This document shows positions 16,120 through 24,119 of a DNA stretch of 64,000 nt, piece by piece (the stretch's first letter is position 1; the number at the start of each line of letters is the position of its first letter). The stretch spans positions 2,480,001 to 2,544,000 of the forward strand of contig NZ_CP076543.1 in the NCBI RefSeq assembly GCF_030440515.1, given 5' to 3'. The notes under the pieces are model-generated. The model ran no database searches, had not been told where the DNA came from, and saw nothing but the letters and a program-made list of their open reading frames with translations. The translations under genes were made by a program, and so were the position numbers. Source of the stretch: Streptomyces xanthophaeus. GTDB lineage: Bacteria > Actinomycetota > Actinomycetes > Streptomycetales > Streptomycetaceae.

Positions 16120-16153
16120 TGAACACGTTCAGCCAAATTGCTGAACGTGTTCA
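16120..16153. promoter_or_regulatory. Perfect 14-bp inverted repeat made of two tandem TGAAC-N2-GTTCA operators
   Basis: TGAACACGTTCAGC (16120-16133) and GCTGAACGTGTTCA (16140-16153) are exact reverse complements around CAAATT. Each arm contains a smaller palindrome, TGAACACGTTCA and TGAACGTGTTCA, with centres 22 bp apart, two helical turns. This is the layout of a double operator for a dimeric helix-turn-helix repressor. It lies 24 bases upstream of the small membrane protein gene. The spacing differs from the SOS box (GAAC-N4-GTTC). Confidence 0.7.
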
Positions 16154-16175
16154 ATATCCGCCGCCCGGTGCTCTG

Positions 16176-17354
16176 TCAGAGGCCGACGATCGCGTTCCAG
16201 CGCTTGGCGAGGGACCGGCGCTCGGCCGAGGAGATGTCCCGGGCCACGACCAGCCGCTTGCGCATGTCGTCGTCCGGGAAGATCAGCGGGTTCTCGGCCA
16301 GTTCGGCGGTCTCCTGGTCGTCGGAGGCGGCCAGGACCTCCCGGGCGGCCGGGACGGGGCAGACGTAGTTGACCGAGGCGGCGAGCGAGGCGGCCACCTC
16401 GGGCGCGTAGTAGTGGTCGATGAGGGCCTCGGCATTGGCCTTGTGCCGGGCCAGGTTGGGGACGAGCAGGCTCTCGGCCCAGAGTTCGGCCCCCTCCTCC
16501 GGGACGACGAACTCGATGTCCGGGTTGTCGGCCTGGAGCTGGATGGCGTCACCGGAGTAGGCCTGGCAGGCGAGGACATCACCCTTGCTCAGATCGGAGG
16601 TGTAGTCGTTGCCGGTGAAACGGCGGATGTGCTTCTTCTTCACCATGTTCTCGACCTGGTCGCACATCCGGTGGAAGTCGGACTCGGTCCAGCGGGTAAC
16701 GTCAACGCCGTCGCCCTGCATCAGCAGGGCGAAGGACTCGTCGAGGCCGGAGAAGAGGGTGACCTTGCCCGCCAGGTCCGGCTGCCACAGGTCCTTGACC
16801 GACTTGATCTCCCGGCCCAGGGCCTTGCGGTTGTAGGCGATGCCGGTGATCCCCGACTGCCAGGGGACGGTGTGCAGCCGGCCCTCGTCGAAGGCGGGGG
16901 AGCGCAGTTGCGGGTCGAGGTGCCGGGCCACGTTGGGCTGGGCCGACCGGTCCAGCTTCTGGGCCCAGCCCAGGTGGACGAAGCGGGCGGCCATCCAGTC
17001 GCTGACCACGATCAGGTCGTGGCCGGTCTCCTGGCGGTTCATCAGGGCCGGGCTGACCTTGCCGAAGAACTCGTCGTTGTCGTTGATCTCCTCGGTGTAC
17101 CGGACCTCGATACCGGTGCGCTCCGAGAAGTGCTCCAGCGTCGGGCGGCGCTCCTCGTCCTCCTCGTCGGTGTCGATGTAGAGCGGCCAGTTGGAGAACG
17201 TGACACTGCGGTCCCGCTCGGAACGGTCGGGACCCTCGCGCCCTTCCTCGGGAACGTAGGCGGCGGGCACACCGCAGCCGACGAGGGCGGCCGCGAGGCC
17301 CGCGGCACCGAGGCCGTACAGCGCAGAACGGCGGGAAAAGGCGAGTTCAGGCAT
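16176..17354 (-). CDS. Second spermidine/putrescine-binding lipoprotein (PotD-like), orphan
   Basis: 392 residues from the ATG at 17354 (MPELAFSRRSALYGLG), with a twin-arginine signal, hydrophobic core and lipobox LVGC. It shares VTFSNWPLYID, RRFTGNDYTSDLSKGD and NYVCPVP blocks with the binding protein at 4186-5436 and is clearly its paralogue. No permease or ATPase gene is adjacent, so it may feed the transporter at 1-4046 or be a signalling receptor. An in-frame ATG at 17396 is rejected because it lies in the loop of a strong hairpin; GAGG precedes 17354 by 9 bases. It follows the second aldehyde dehydrogenase gene. Confidence 0.88.
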   Translation of the reverse strand: MPELAFSRRSALYGLGAAGLAAALVGCGVPAAYVPEEGREGPDRSERDRSVTFSNWPLYIDTDEEDEERRPTLEHFSERTGIEVRYTEEINDNDEFFGKVSPALMNRQETGHDLIVVSDWMAARFVHLGWAQKLDRSAQPNVARHLDPQLRSPAFDEGRLHTVPWQSGITGIAYNRKALGREIKSVKDLWQPDLAGKVTLFSGLDESFALLMQGDGVDVTRWTESDFHRMCDQVENMVKKKHIRRFTGNDYTSDLSKGDVLACQAYSGDAIQLQADNPDIEFVVPEEGAELWAESLLVPNLARHKANAEALIDHYYAPEVAASLAASVNYVCPVPAAREVLAASDDQETAELAENPLIFPDDDMRKRLVVARDISSAERRSLAKRWNAIVGL

Positions 17355-17378
17355 GGGCACAGCCTCGGTGAACGCGAG

Positions 17379-17415
17379 GGGGCGGGCAATAGACATGTTG
17401 TCTACTGCCCGCCCC
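17379..17415 (-). terminator. 17-bp hairpin between the dehydrogenase and orphan binding-protein genes
   Basis: Positions 17379-17395 pair with 17399-17415 with one mismatch and a three-base loop. It stands 32 bases after the dehydrogenase stop (minus strand). It could end the dehydrogenase transcript, or act as an attenuator or 3'-end stabiliser that sets a different expression level for the binding protein. Confidence 0.65.
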
Positions 17416-17446
17416 GTCAACGCTGTGCTGTGATCGATGCGGCCGA

Positions 17447-18886
17447 TCAGCCGTCGAGCGAGGTCATCACGTGCTTGATGCGCGTGTAGTCCTCGAAGCC
17501 GTAGGCGGAGAGGTCCTTGCCGTAGCCGGACTTCTTGAAGCCGCCGTGCGGCATCTCGGCGACGAGCGGGATGTGGGTGTTGATCCACACGCAGCCGAAG
17601 TCGAGGTTCTTGGACATCCGCATCGCGCGGCCGTGGTCCTTGGTCCACACGGAGGAGGCGAGGGCGAACTCGACGCCGTTCGCGTACTCCAGGGCCTGGC
17701 CCTCGTTCGCGAAGGACTGGACGGTGATGACGGGGCCGAAGACCTCGTTCTGGATGATCTCGTCGTCCTGCTTGAGGCCGGAGACCACGGTCGGGGCGTA
17801 GAAGTAACCCTTGTCGCCGACCTGGTGGCCACCCGCCTCGACCTTGGCGTGGGCGGGGAGGCGCTCGATGAAGCCCGCGACCTGCTTGAGCTGGTTCGGG
17901 TTGTTCAGCGGGCCGTACAGCACGTCCTCGTCGTCCGGCTGGCCGGTCTTGGTGTCGGCGGCGGCCTTGGCGAGCGCGGCCACGAACTCGTCGTGGATCG
18001 ACTCGTGCACGAGCACGCGGGTGGCGGCCGTACAGTCCTGGCCGGCGTTGAAGTAGCCGGCGACCGCGATGTCCTCGACGGCCTTGGCGATGTCCGCGTC
18101 CTCGAAGACCACGACCGGTGCCTTGCCGCCCAGCTCCAGGTGAACGCGCTTGACGTCCTTGGAGGCGCTCTCGGCGACCTGCATGCCCGCGCGCACCGAG
18201 CCGGTGATGGAGGCCATCGCCGGGGTGGAGTGCTCGACCATGGCCTTGCCGGTCTCGCGGTCACCGCAGATGACGTTGAAGACGCCCTTGGGCAGCACCG
18301 AGTCGATGATCTCCGCCATCAGGACGGTGGAGGCCGGGGTGGTGTCCGAGGGCTTGAGCACGACGGTGTTGCCCGCGGCGATCGCCGGGGCGAACTTCCA
18401 CACGGCCATCATCATCGGGTAGTTCCACGGCGCGACCTGGGCACAGACGCCGACCGGCTCACGGCGGATGATCGAGGTCATCCCTTCCATGTACTCGCCG
18501 GCCGAGCGGCCCTCCAGGAGCCGTGCGGCACCCGCGAAGAAGCGGATCTGGTCCACCATCGGGGGCAGCTCCTCGCTGGCCGTGAGGGCCAGGGGCTTGC
18601 CGGTGTTCTCCGACTCGGCGGCCACGAGCTCGTCCGCGCGCGCCTCGAAGGCGTCCGCGATCTTCAGCAGGGCCTTCTGGCGCTCCGCGGGGGTGGTGTC
18701 GCGCCAGCCCGGGAAGGCGGCCGCGGCGGCGGCCATGGCGGCGTCCACATCGGCCTGGCCCGAGAGCGGGGCGGTGGCGTACACCTCGCCGGTGGCCGGG
18801 TTGACCACCTCGGTGGTCCGCCCGTCGGCGGCGTCCTTGAACTCCCCGCCGATGTAGTTGCGCAGACGACGCAGTTCGGTGGTCAC
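17447..18886 (-). CDS. Second gamma-aminobutyraldehyde dehydrogenase-like aldehyde dehydrogenase
   Basis: 479 residues with N155 (APWNYP), E251 (LELGGKAP) and C285 (GQDCTAATR), the full aldehyde dehydrogenase catalytic set. It is closest in feel to 4-aminobutanal dehydrogenases and is a paralogue of 5506-7023 (both end in an HIPxxxEMPHGGxKxSGxGKD region). The GTG at 18886 has AGGAG 10 bases upstream; the open frame extends to 18934 without support. It is divergent from an Lrp-type regulator and aminotransferase, forming a polyamine/GABA cluster: aminotransferase makes the aldehyde, this enzyme oxidises it. Confidence 0.9.
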   Translation of the reverse strand: MTTELRRLRNYIGGEFKDAADGRTTEVVNPATGEVYATAPLSGQADVDAAMAAAAAAFPGWRDTTPAERQKALLKIADAFEARADELVAAESENTGKPLALTASEELPPMVDQIRFFAGAARLLEGRSAGEYMEGMTSIIRREPVGVCAQVAPWNYPMMMAVWKFAPAIAAGNTVVLKPSDTTPASTVLMAEIIDSVLPKGVFNVICGDRETGKAMVEHSTPAMASITGSVRAGMQVAESASKDVKRVHLELGGKAPVVVFEDADIAKAVEDIAVAGYFNAGQDCTAATRVLVHESIHDEFVAALAKAAADTKTGQPDDEDVLYGPLNNPNQLKQVAGFIERLPAHAKVEAGGHQVGDKGYFYAPTVVSGLKQDDEIIQNEVFGPVITVQSFANEGQALEYANGVEFALASSVWTKDHGRAMRMSKNLDFGCVWINTHIPLVAEMPHGGFKKSGYGKDLSAYGFEDYTRIKHVMTSLDG

Positions 18887-19054
18887 TACAGCCACACTCC
18901 TGATCACATGTCCAACGATTGAGACGATTACCAAGCCTAGCCTCTCGGCGGAGGCTTTCGACAGACCCAGACGCCACCAACTACGAAATCAGTGAGATCA
19001 GAGTCTTCAAACAACGGATTTCATCGATTCCGTCTTGCGGAACAGACGACCCTC

Positions 19055-19558
19055 GTGCACAGTGAGGTCGTGGTCAGTCGAAGCGCAGATTCCAGGAACA
19101 GACAACCGTCCCCTTCGGTCGATGCTGTGTCCCTGGCGATCATCGAGCAACTGCAGGAGGACGGTCGCCGTCCCTATGCGTCGATCGGCAAGGCCGTGGG
19201 CCTCTCCGAAGCAGCCGTGCGCCAGCGGGTGCAGAAGCTGCTCGACCAGGGCGTCATGCAGATCGTGGCCGTCACCGACCCGCTCACCGTGGGCCTGCGG
19301 CGCCAGGCCATGGTCGGCATCAACGTCGAGGGCGACCTCGACCCGGTGGCCGACGCACTGACCGCCATGGCCGAGTGCGAGTACGTGGTGATGACCGCAG
19401 GGTCCTTCGACCTGATGGTGGAGATCGTCTGCGAGGACGACGACCACCTGCTCGAAACGATCAACAAGAAGATCCGCACGCTCCCCGGCGTGCGATCAAC
19501 CGAAAGCTTCGTTTACCTGAAGCTGAAGAAGCAGACCTACATGTGGGGAACCCGATAA
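19055..19558 (+). CDS. Lrp/AsnC-family transcriptional regulator
   Basis: About 167 residues from a GTG at 19055; the frame is open to 18992 and no start has a clear ribosome site, so the N-terminus is uncertain (a leaderless transcript is possible). It has an N-terminal winged helix (DAVSLAIIEQLQEDGRRPYASIGKAVGLSEAAVRQR region) and a C-terminal RAM/AsnC ligand domain (MTAGSFDLMVEIVCEDDDHL). Lrp proteins respond to amino acids or related metabolites as octamers. It is divergent from the aldehyde dehydrogenase and 2 bases before the aminotransferase, so it probably controls both in response to an amine or GABA-related ligand. Confidence 0.88.
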   Translation: MHSEVVVSRSADSRNRQPSPSVDAVSLAIIEQLQEDGRRPYASIGKAVGLSEAAVRQRVQKLLDQGVMQIVAVTDPLTVGLRRQAMVGINVEGDLDPVADALTAMAECEYVVMTAGSFDLMVEIVCEDDDHLLETINKKIRTLPGVRSTESFVYLKLKKQTYMWGTR

Positions 19559-19560
19559 CC

Positions 19561-20922
19561 GTGAGCCAGGACCTCTCCAAGACCGCGTACGACCACTTGT
19601 GGATGCACTTCACCCGCATGTCGTCCTACGAGAACTCCCCCGTCCCCACCATCGTCCGGGGCGAGGGCACCTACATCTGGGACGACAAGGGCAAGCGCTA
19701 CCTCGACGGCCTCGCCGGCCTGTTCGTGGTCAACGCCGGTCACGGCCGCAAGGAACTGGCCGAGGTCGCGTACAAGCAGGCCCAGGAACTCGCGTTCTTC
19801 CCCATCTGGTCGTACGCACACCCCAAGGCCGTCGAGCTCGCCGAGCGCCTCGCCCACTACGCGCCGGGCGACCTGAACAAGGTCTTCTTCACCACCGGTG
19901 GCGGCGAGGCCGTCGAGACCGCCTGGAAGCTCGCCAAGCAGTACTTCAAGCTGCAGGGCAAGCACACCAAGTACAAGGTCATCTCGCGTGCGGTCGCCTA
20001 CCACGGCACCCCGCAGGGCGCCCTGTCCATCACCGGCCTGCCGGCCCTGAAGGCCCCCTTCGAGCCGCTGGTCCCCGGCGCGCACAAGGTGCCGAACACC
20101 AACATCTACCGCGCCCCGATCTACGGCGACGACCCCGAGGCCTACGGCCGCTGGTGCGCCGACCAGATCGAGCAGGAGATCCTCTTCGAGGGCGCCGACA
20201 CCGTCGCCGCCGTCTTCCTGGAGCCGGTGCAGAACGCCGGTGGCTGCTTCCCGCCGCCGCCCGGGTACTTCCAGCGGGTCCGCGAGATCTGCGACGAGTA
20301 CGACGTGCTCCTCGTCTCCGACGAGACGATCTGCGCGTTCGGCCGCCTCGGCACGATGTTCGCCTGCGACAAGTTCGACTACGTGCCGGACATGATCACC
20401 TGCGCCAAGGGCATGACCTCGGGCTACTCCCCGATCGGCGCCTGCATCATCTCCGACCGCCTCGCGGAGCCCTTCTACAAGGGCGACAACACCTTCCTGC
20501 ACGGCTACACCTTCGGCGGCCACCCGGTCTCCTCGGCGGTCGCGCTGGCCAACCTCGACATCTTCGACAAGGAAGGCCTCAACCAGCACGTGCTGGACAA
20601 CGAGGGCGCCTTCTTCTCGACGCTGAAGAAGCTGCACGACCTGCCGATCGTCGGCGACGTCCGCGGCAACGGGTACTTCTACGGCATCGAGCTCGTCAAG
20701 GACAAGGTCACGAAGGAGTCCTTCACGGACGAGGAGACGGAGCGCGTGCTCTACGGCTTCCTCTCCAAGGCGCTCTTCGAGAACGGCCTGTACTGCCGGG
20801 CCGACGACCGCGGTGACCCGGTCATCCAGCTCGCGCCGCCGCTGATCGCCGACCAGGGCACCTTCGACGAGATCGAGGGAATCCTGCGCTCGGTGCTCAC
20901 CGAGGCATGGACCAAGCTGTAA
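19561..20922 (+). CDS. Class III PLP aminotransferase (putrescine/GABA/omega-amino acid:pyruvate type)
   Basis: 453 residues from a GTG at 19561, two bases after the Lrp gene; GGGGAA lies 10 bases upstream. Fold-type I PLP enzyme of the omega-transaminase group: VSDETICAFGRLGTMF with the cofactor Asp, and the Schiff-base lysine in CAKGMTSGYSPIG (K283); YHGTPQGALS and FLHGYTFGGHPV are also typical. It should transfer the amino group of a diamine, GABA or beta-alanine to pyruvate or 2-oxoglutarate. The Lrp and aldehyde dehydrogenase neighbours fit putrescine or GABA turnover. Confidence 0.9.
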   Translation: MSQDLSKTAYDHLWMHFTRMSSYENSPVPTIVRGEGTYIWDDKGKRYLDGLAGLFVVNAGHGRKELAEVAYKQAQELAFFPIWSYAHPKAVELAERLAHYAPGDLNKVFFTTGGGEAVETAWKLAKQYFKLQGKHTKYKVISRAVAYHGTPQGALSITGLPALKAPFEPLVPGAHKVPNTNIYRAPIYGDDPEAYGRWCADQIEQEILFEGADTVAAVFLEPVQNAGGCFPPPPGYFQRVREICDEYDVLLVSDETICAFGRLGTMFACDKFDYVPDMITCAKGMTSGYSPIGACIISDRLAEPFYKGDNTFLHGYTFGGHPVSSAVALANLDIFDKEGLNQHVLDNEGAFFSTLKKLHDLPIVGDVRGNGYFYGIELVKDKVTKESFTDEETERVLYGFLSKALFENGLYCRADDRGDPVIQLAPPLIADQGTFDEIEGILRSVLTEAWTKL

Positions 20923-20958
20923 CCGGCGCCTAGACCGCCCGAGCCGCTGTAGTCCAAC

Positions 20959-21011
20959 CACACGGCCCGGATCCTCCGTTCGAGTGAGAACACGGGGGTC
21001 CGGGCCGTGTG
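20959..21011 (+). terminator. 16-bp hairpin terminator after the aminotransferase gene
   Basis: CACACGGCCCGGATCC (20959-20974) pairs with GGGTCCGGGCCGTGTG (20996-21011) with one mismatch; the 21-base loop can pair partly with itself. It starts 36 bases after the aminotransferase stop and precedes the ABC gene, consistent with a strong terminator. Confidence 0.75.
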
Positions 21012-21107
21012 CTGTCACCATCCAAGACGTTCATCTCTTTACATCTCAGTGCGGCGCCAGTGACTTCGACCGGTTCCGCTTCGTTCCCTCGGACGGAGGT
21101 GTACGCC

Positions 21108-21866
21108 ATGGTGGCTCCACCGGACATTGCCCCGCCTGACAATGACGTCCTGTGGGCTCGGTCCCTTCACTACTCCCACGACGGCTCCCCCGCCCTCGTC
21201 GAGATCTCCGTCGCGGTCCGCCAGGGCGAGATCCTCGCCCTGACCGGCCCCCGCGGCAGCGGCAAGACCACCCTGCTCCGCTGCCTGTCGGGGCAGCTGC
21301 GGCCCCAGCAGGGCGAGGTCTGGTTCAACAGCGTCCCCGTGCACACCATGGGCACGCTCGTCCGCGAACGGCTGCGCCGCGACCGGTTCGGCTGGATCGG
21401 CCGCGAGCCCCAGCTGCTGCCCGAGCTGAAGGTCTGGGAGAACGCGGCCCTGCCCCTGCTGCTCGCCGGGGCCTCCCACCGCACCGCCCGCAAGGCCGCC
21501 TGCGAATGGCTGGACCGCCTCGACATCGCCGGCTTCGCCCGCAAACGCCCCGGCGCCCTGACCCGCGCCGAGTGCCAGCGGGTCGCGCTCGCCCGGGCCC
21601 TGGTCAACGAGCCCGCCGTGATCTTCGCCGACGAGCCCACGGCCCCGCTGCACCGCACCGACCGGGCCCTGCTGCTCCGTACGCTGACCACCGCCGCCCG
21701 CTCCCACGACATCACCGTGCTGCTGGCCACCCACGACGAGGCCACCGCCGCCGTCGCGGACCGCCGGATCGCCCTGCTCGACGGCCGCCTCGCGGGTGCC
21801 GCGGCTGCGGCCGCCCCCGTCGCCGACACCACGGAGGACCAGGCCGCGTGCTCGCTCTCCGCCTAG
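21108..21866 (+). CDS. ABC transporter ATP-binding protein with a degenerate signature motif
   Basis: 252 residues from the ATG at 21108 (GGAGGT 7 bases upstream; the open frame to 21009 runs into the terminator). Walker A GPRGSGKTT, Walker B VIFADEP and switch ATHDEAT are intact, of the LolD/MacB/FtsE-like exporter class. The signature is LTRAECQRVALARAL rather than LSGGQ, so two of the usual glycines are missing. It overlaps the next gene by 19 bases and presumably energises that membrane protein. Substrate unknown. Confidence 0.85.
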   Translation: MVAPPDIAPPDNDVLWARSLHYSHDGSPALVEISVAVRQGEILALTGPRGSGKTTLLRCLSGQLRPQQGEVWFNSVPVHTMGTLVRERLRRDRFGWIGREPQLLPELKVWENAALPLLLAGASHRTARKAACEWLDRLDIAGFARKRPGALTRAECQRVALARALVNEPAVIFADEPTAPLHRTDRALLLRTLTTAARSHDITVLLATHDEATAAVADRRIALLDGRLAGAAAAAAPVADTTEDQAACSLSA

Positions 21867-22921
21867 CCCGCGGTTCCCGGCCGCTCGTCCAGCTGCGGCG
21901 GCTCCTCGTCGCCGCGGCCTCGGCCGGAACCGGATTCCTGCTCCTCTATGTACTCGCCGGTGCCGTGGCCCAGCCCGCCGGATCGTTCCCTCGCCTGCTG
22001 TGGGCCCTGATCCCGCTGGCCGTCACCGTCCACTTCGCCGTCGTCGTCGCCCGGGCCGACCCCGCGACCCAGCCCCGCGAGGGACTGGACGCCGTCGGGC
22101 TGGGACCCGTCCGGCTCATGCTGGCCGCCGCGATCTCCACCGCCGTCGCCTGCGCCCTGGGCAGCGCCGTGGCCCTGGCCGTCTTCCTCCACCTGCGCGG
22201 GGAACTGGCGGGACTGCCGTTCGACGGGACCGGGGCCGAGCTGCTCCACGCCGACCAGCCGCTCCCGGTGGCGGGCGCCCTCACCCTGCTGGCCCTGATC
22301 CCCCTGACCGCCTCGGCCGCCACCGCCCTCGCGCTGCGCCCGCGCCCTCCGCTGGCCCCCCAGACCGGACTGCCCTGGGGCATCGCGCTGACCGCCTGCG
22401 GGCTCGCGGCCTCGGCCTACGCGGGCCGGGGCGACGCCGGGATGCTCATCGGCTGGTCGCTGACCGCGGTCGGGCTCGCCCTCGCCGGACCCGGGCTCGC
22501 CTACGCCTGCGGGAGCCTGGTCCAAGCGGTACGCCCGGGAGCGCTGCGGCTGCTGGCCGGGCGGACCCTCCAGGAGGAAGCCCCCCGGATCGGCCCCCCA
22601 CTGGGAGTGCTCTGCTCGGTGGCCGCGGGCACCCTGACCGCGTTCGCCCTGCGCGACCGGGGCGGGCTGCCCGTACCGCTGGGTCCGCTGACCTGGCCGG
22701 CCGTCGCCCTGGTGACCCTGTGCGCCGCCGCGACCCTTCTCACATCCGTGGTGGAGGCCCGCCGGAGCCGGCAGCCCGGACGCACGGCCCTGCTCGACCT
22801 GGGTGCCCCGTCCAACGTCCTGCGCACCGCCGCGAGTCTGCGGGCCACCGCGCTCCTGGCCGTGTGCGTACCGCTCAGCTGGGGTGTGGCGCAGCTGACG
22901 TCGCTGGCATTGACCCGCTGA
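21848..22921 (+). CDS. Polytopic membrane protein, partner of the ABC ATPase
   Basis: 357 residues from a GTG at 21848 (GGAGG 10 bases upstream), starting inside the end of the ATPase gene. About 9-10 hydrophobic segments separated by short Arg-rich loops; one periplasmic-looking loop near residues 105-140 (HLRGELAGLPFDG and following). It lacks a clear FtsX/MacB domain but the overlap with the ATPase gene makes it the permease of a two-component ABC system. Very high Ala/Leu content prevents a family call. Confidence 0.75.
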   Translation: MLALRLARGSRPLVQLRRLLVAAASAGTGFLLLYVLAGAVAQPAGSFPRLLWALIPLAVTVHFAVVVARADPATQPREGLDAVGLGPVRLMLAAAISTAVACALGSAVALAVFLHLRGELAGLPFDGTGAELLHADQPLPVAGALTLLALIPLTASAATALALRPRPPLAPQTGLPWGIALTACGLAASAYAGRGDAGMLIGWSLTAVGLALAGPGLAYACGSLVQAVRPGALRLLAGRTLQEEAPRIGPPLGVLCSVAAGTLTAFALRDRGGLPVPLGPLTWPAVALVTLCAAATLLTSVVEARRSRQPGRTALLDLGAPSNVLRTAASLRATALLAVCVPLSWGVAQLTSLALTR

Positions 22922-22947
22922 CACGAGCAGCCCTTAGGGTGGGCCGA

Positions 22948-24039
22948 ATGGTCACCCCAGACATCGAGATCGAGACGCTCGCCGAATTCGACCAGGTCGT
23001 GGCACGCGGCTCGCTCAGCGGCTACCGGATCCAGTCGGTCAACCTGTTGGAGCGGACCTTCGCGCTGCTTTCCGCCGACACCTCGGCGGCCGTGTTCCTG
23101 GGCTGTGCGATGGAGCCCGACGCGGCGGCGAAGGTCCGCGCCGACGGCGCCCTGGTCTTCCCGCCCGTACCGGACCTGCCGTTCAACCCGTACCGGGGCC
23201 TGCTCTACACGCCCGAGGAGCTCTTCACCGGGCTTCCCGGCGGGTACGAGATCACCCCGGACGCCGAGGCGTACGCCTGGTTCCAGGAGACGAAGTCCGA
23301 CGGCGACGTCTTCTCCTCGATGCTCCGTTCCGTCCATGACGACGCCATCTCCGACGCCCTCGACGAGCACCTCGCCGGTGTCCGGGTCGTCGGTGTGATG
23401 GGCGGCCACGCGATGGCCCGCGGCGGTGCGGACTACCGCGGCGCGGCGGAGCTCGGCCGGGCGCTCACCCGGTCCGGGCTGAAGGTGGCCACCGGCGGCG
23501 GCCCCGGCGCGATGGAGGCCGCCAACCTCGGTGCCTATCTGGCGCCGGCCCCGGACGAGGCCCTCGCGGAGGCCCTGGAACTGCTGGCCAAGGCCCCCTC
23601 CTTCGCGCCGTCGGTGTCCGACTGGGCGGGCGCGGCCTTCGCCGTGCGCGAGCGCTTCCCCGGCGGCGGGGACTCGGTGGGCATCCCGACCTGGTTCTAC
23701 GGTCACGAACCGCCGAACGCCTTCGCGGGCCACATCGCGAAGTACTTCGCGAACGCCACCCGCGAGGACGGGCTGCTGGCACGGTCCAACGCGGGCGTGG
23801 TCTTCCTGCCCGGCGCGGCGGGCACCGTCCAGGAGATCTTCGACAACGCGACGCCCAACTACTACGAGTCCCGGGGCGAGCCGGCCCCGATGATCCTGGT
23901 CGGCCGCGCCCACTGGACCGAGCACCTGCCGGCCTGGCCCCTGCTCCAGGCGCTGGCGCGCGGCCGTGCGATGGAGTCGCGGATCGCGCTCGTCGATGCG
24001 GTGGACGAGGTCCCGGACGTCCTCGCTTCGATGAGCTGA
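22948..24039 (+). CDS. LOG-family Rossmann protein (possible nucleotide 5'-monophosphate phosphoribohydrolase)
   Basis: 363 residues. The central and C-terminal part has a nucleotide-binding Rossmann fold: VRVVGVMGGHAMARG, ATGGGPGAMEAANLGAYL and FLPGAAGTVQEIFDNA, the last resembling the PGGxGTxxE signature of LOG (cytokinin-activating) and TIGR00725/730 proteins but with Ala for one Gly. The N-terminal ~130 residues are extra compared with the ~190-residue LOG enzymes. Likely cleaves the N-glycosidic bond of a nucleotide; substrate not determinable. Starts 26 bases after the membrane protein gene with AGGGTGGG upstream. Confidence 0.75.
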   Translation: MVTPDIEIETLAEFDQVVARGSLSGYRIQSVNLLERTFALLSADTSAAVFLGCAMEPDAAAKVRADGALVFPPVPDLPFNPYRGLLYTPEELFTGLPGGYEITPDAEAYAWFQETKSDGDVFSSMLRSVHDDAISDALDEHLAGVRVVGVMGGHAMARGGADYRGAAELGRALTRSGLKVATGGGPGAMEAANLGAYLAPAPDEALAEALELLAKAPSFAPSVSDWAGAAFAVRERFPGGGDSVGIPTWFYGHEPPNAFAGHIAKYFANATREDGLLARSNAGVVFLPGAAGTVQEIFDNATPNYYESRGEPAPMILVGRAHWTEHLPAWPLLQALARGRAMESRIALVDAVDEVPDVLASMS

Positions 24040-24069
24040 GTTCCGGAAGCAACTTCCCGGCCCGTTCCG

Positions 24070-24105
24070 ACGTCTGGCAGAGGTACCGCAAAACCTGCCA
24101 GACGT
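24070..24105. promoter_or_regulatory. Perfect 11-bp inverted repeat upstream of the DMT transporter gene
   Basis: ACGTCTGGCAG (24070-24080) and CTGCCAGACGT (24095-24105) are exact reverse complements, 14-base spacer, ending 14 bases before the start codon at 24120. As RNA it would end just before the GGAG ribosome site; as DNA it could be an operator. It might also terminate the LOG gene 30 bases upstream. Confidence 0.55.
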
Positions 24106-24119
24106 GAACGGAGCCCTTG

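Noticed and set aside
16124..16126. GTG at 16126 as start of the small membrane protein
   Set aside because: It falls inside the double palindrome and lacks a ribosome site; the ATG at 16096 directly precedes the membrane domain.
16120..16153. SOS (LexA) box
   Set aside because: The half-sites are GAAC-N2-GTTC, whereas LexA sites in Gram-positive bacteria have four bases between half-sites.
17394..17396. ATG at 17396 as start of the second binding protein
   Set aside because: It lies in the loop of a 17-bp hairpin and has no ribosome site; 17354 has GAGG at good spacing and begins a clean Tat signal.
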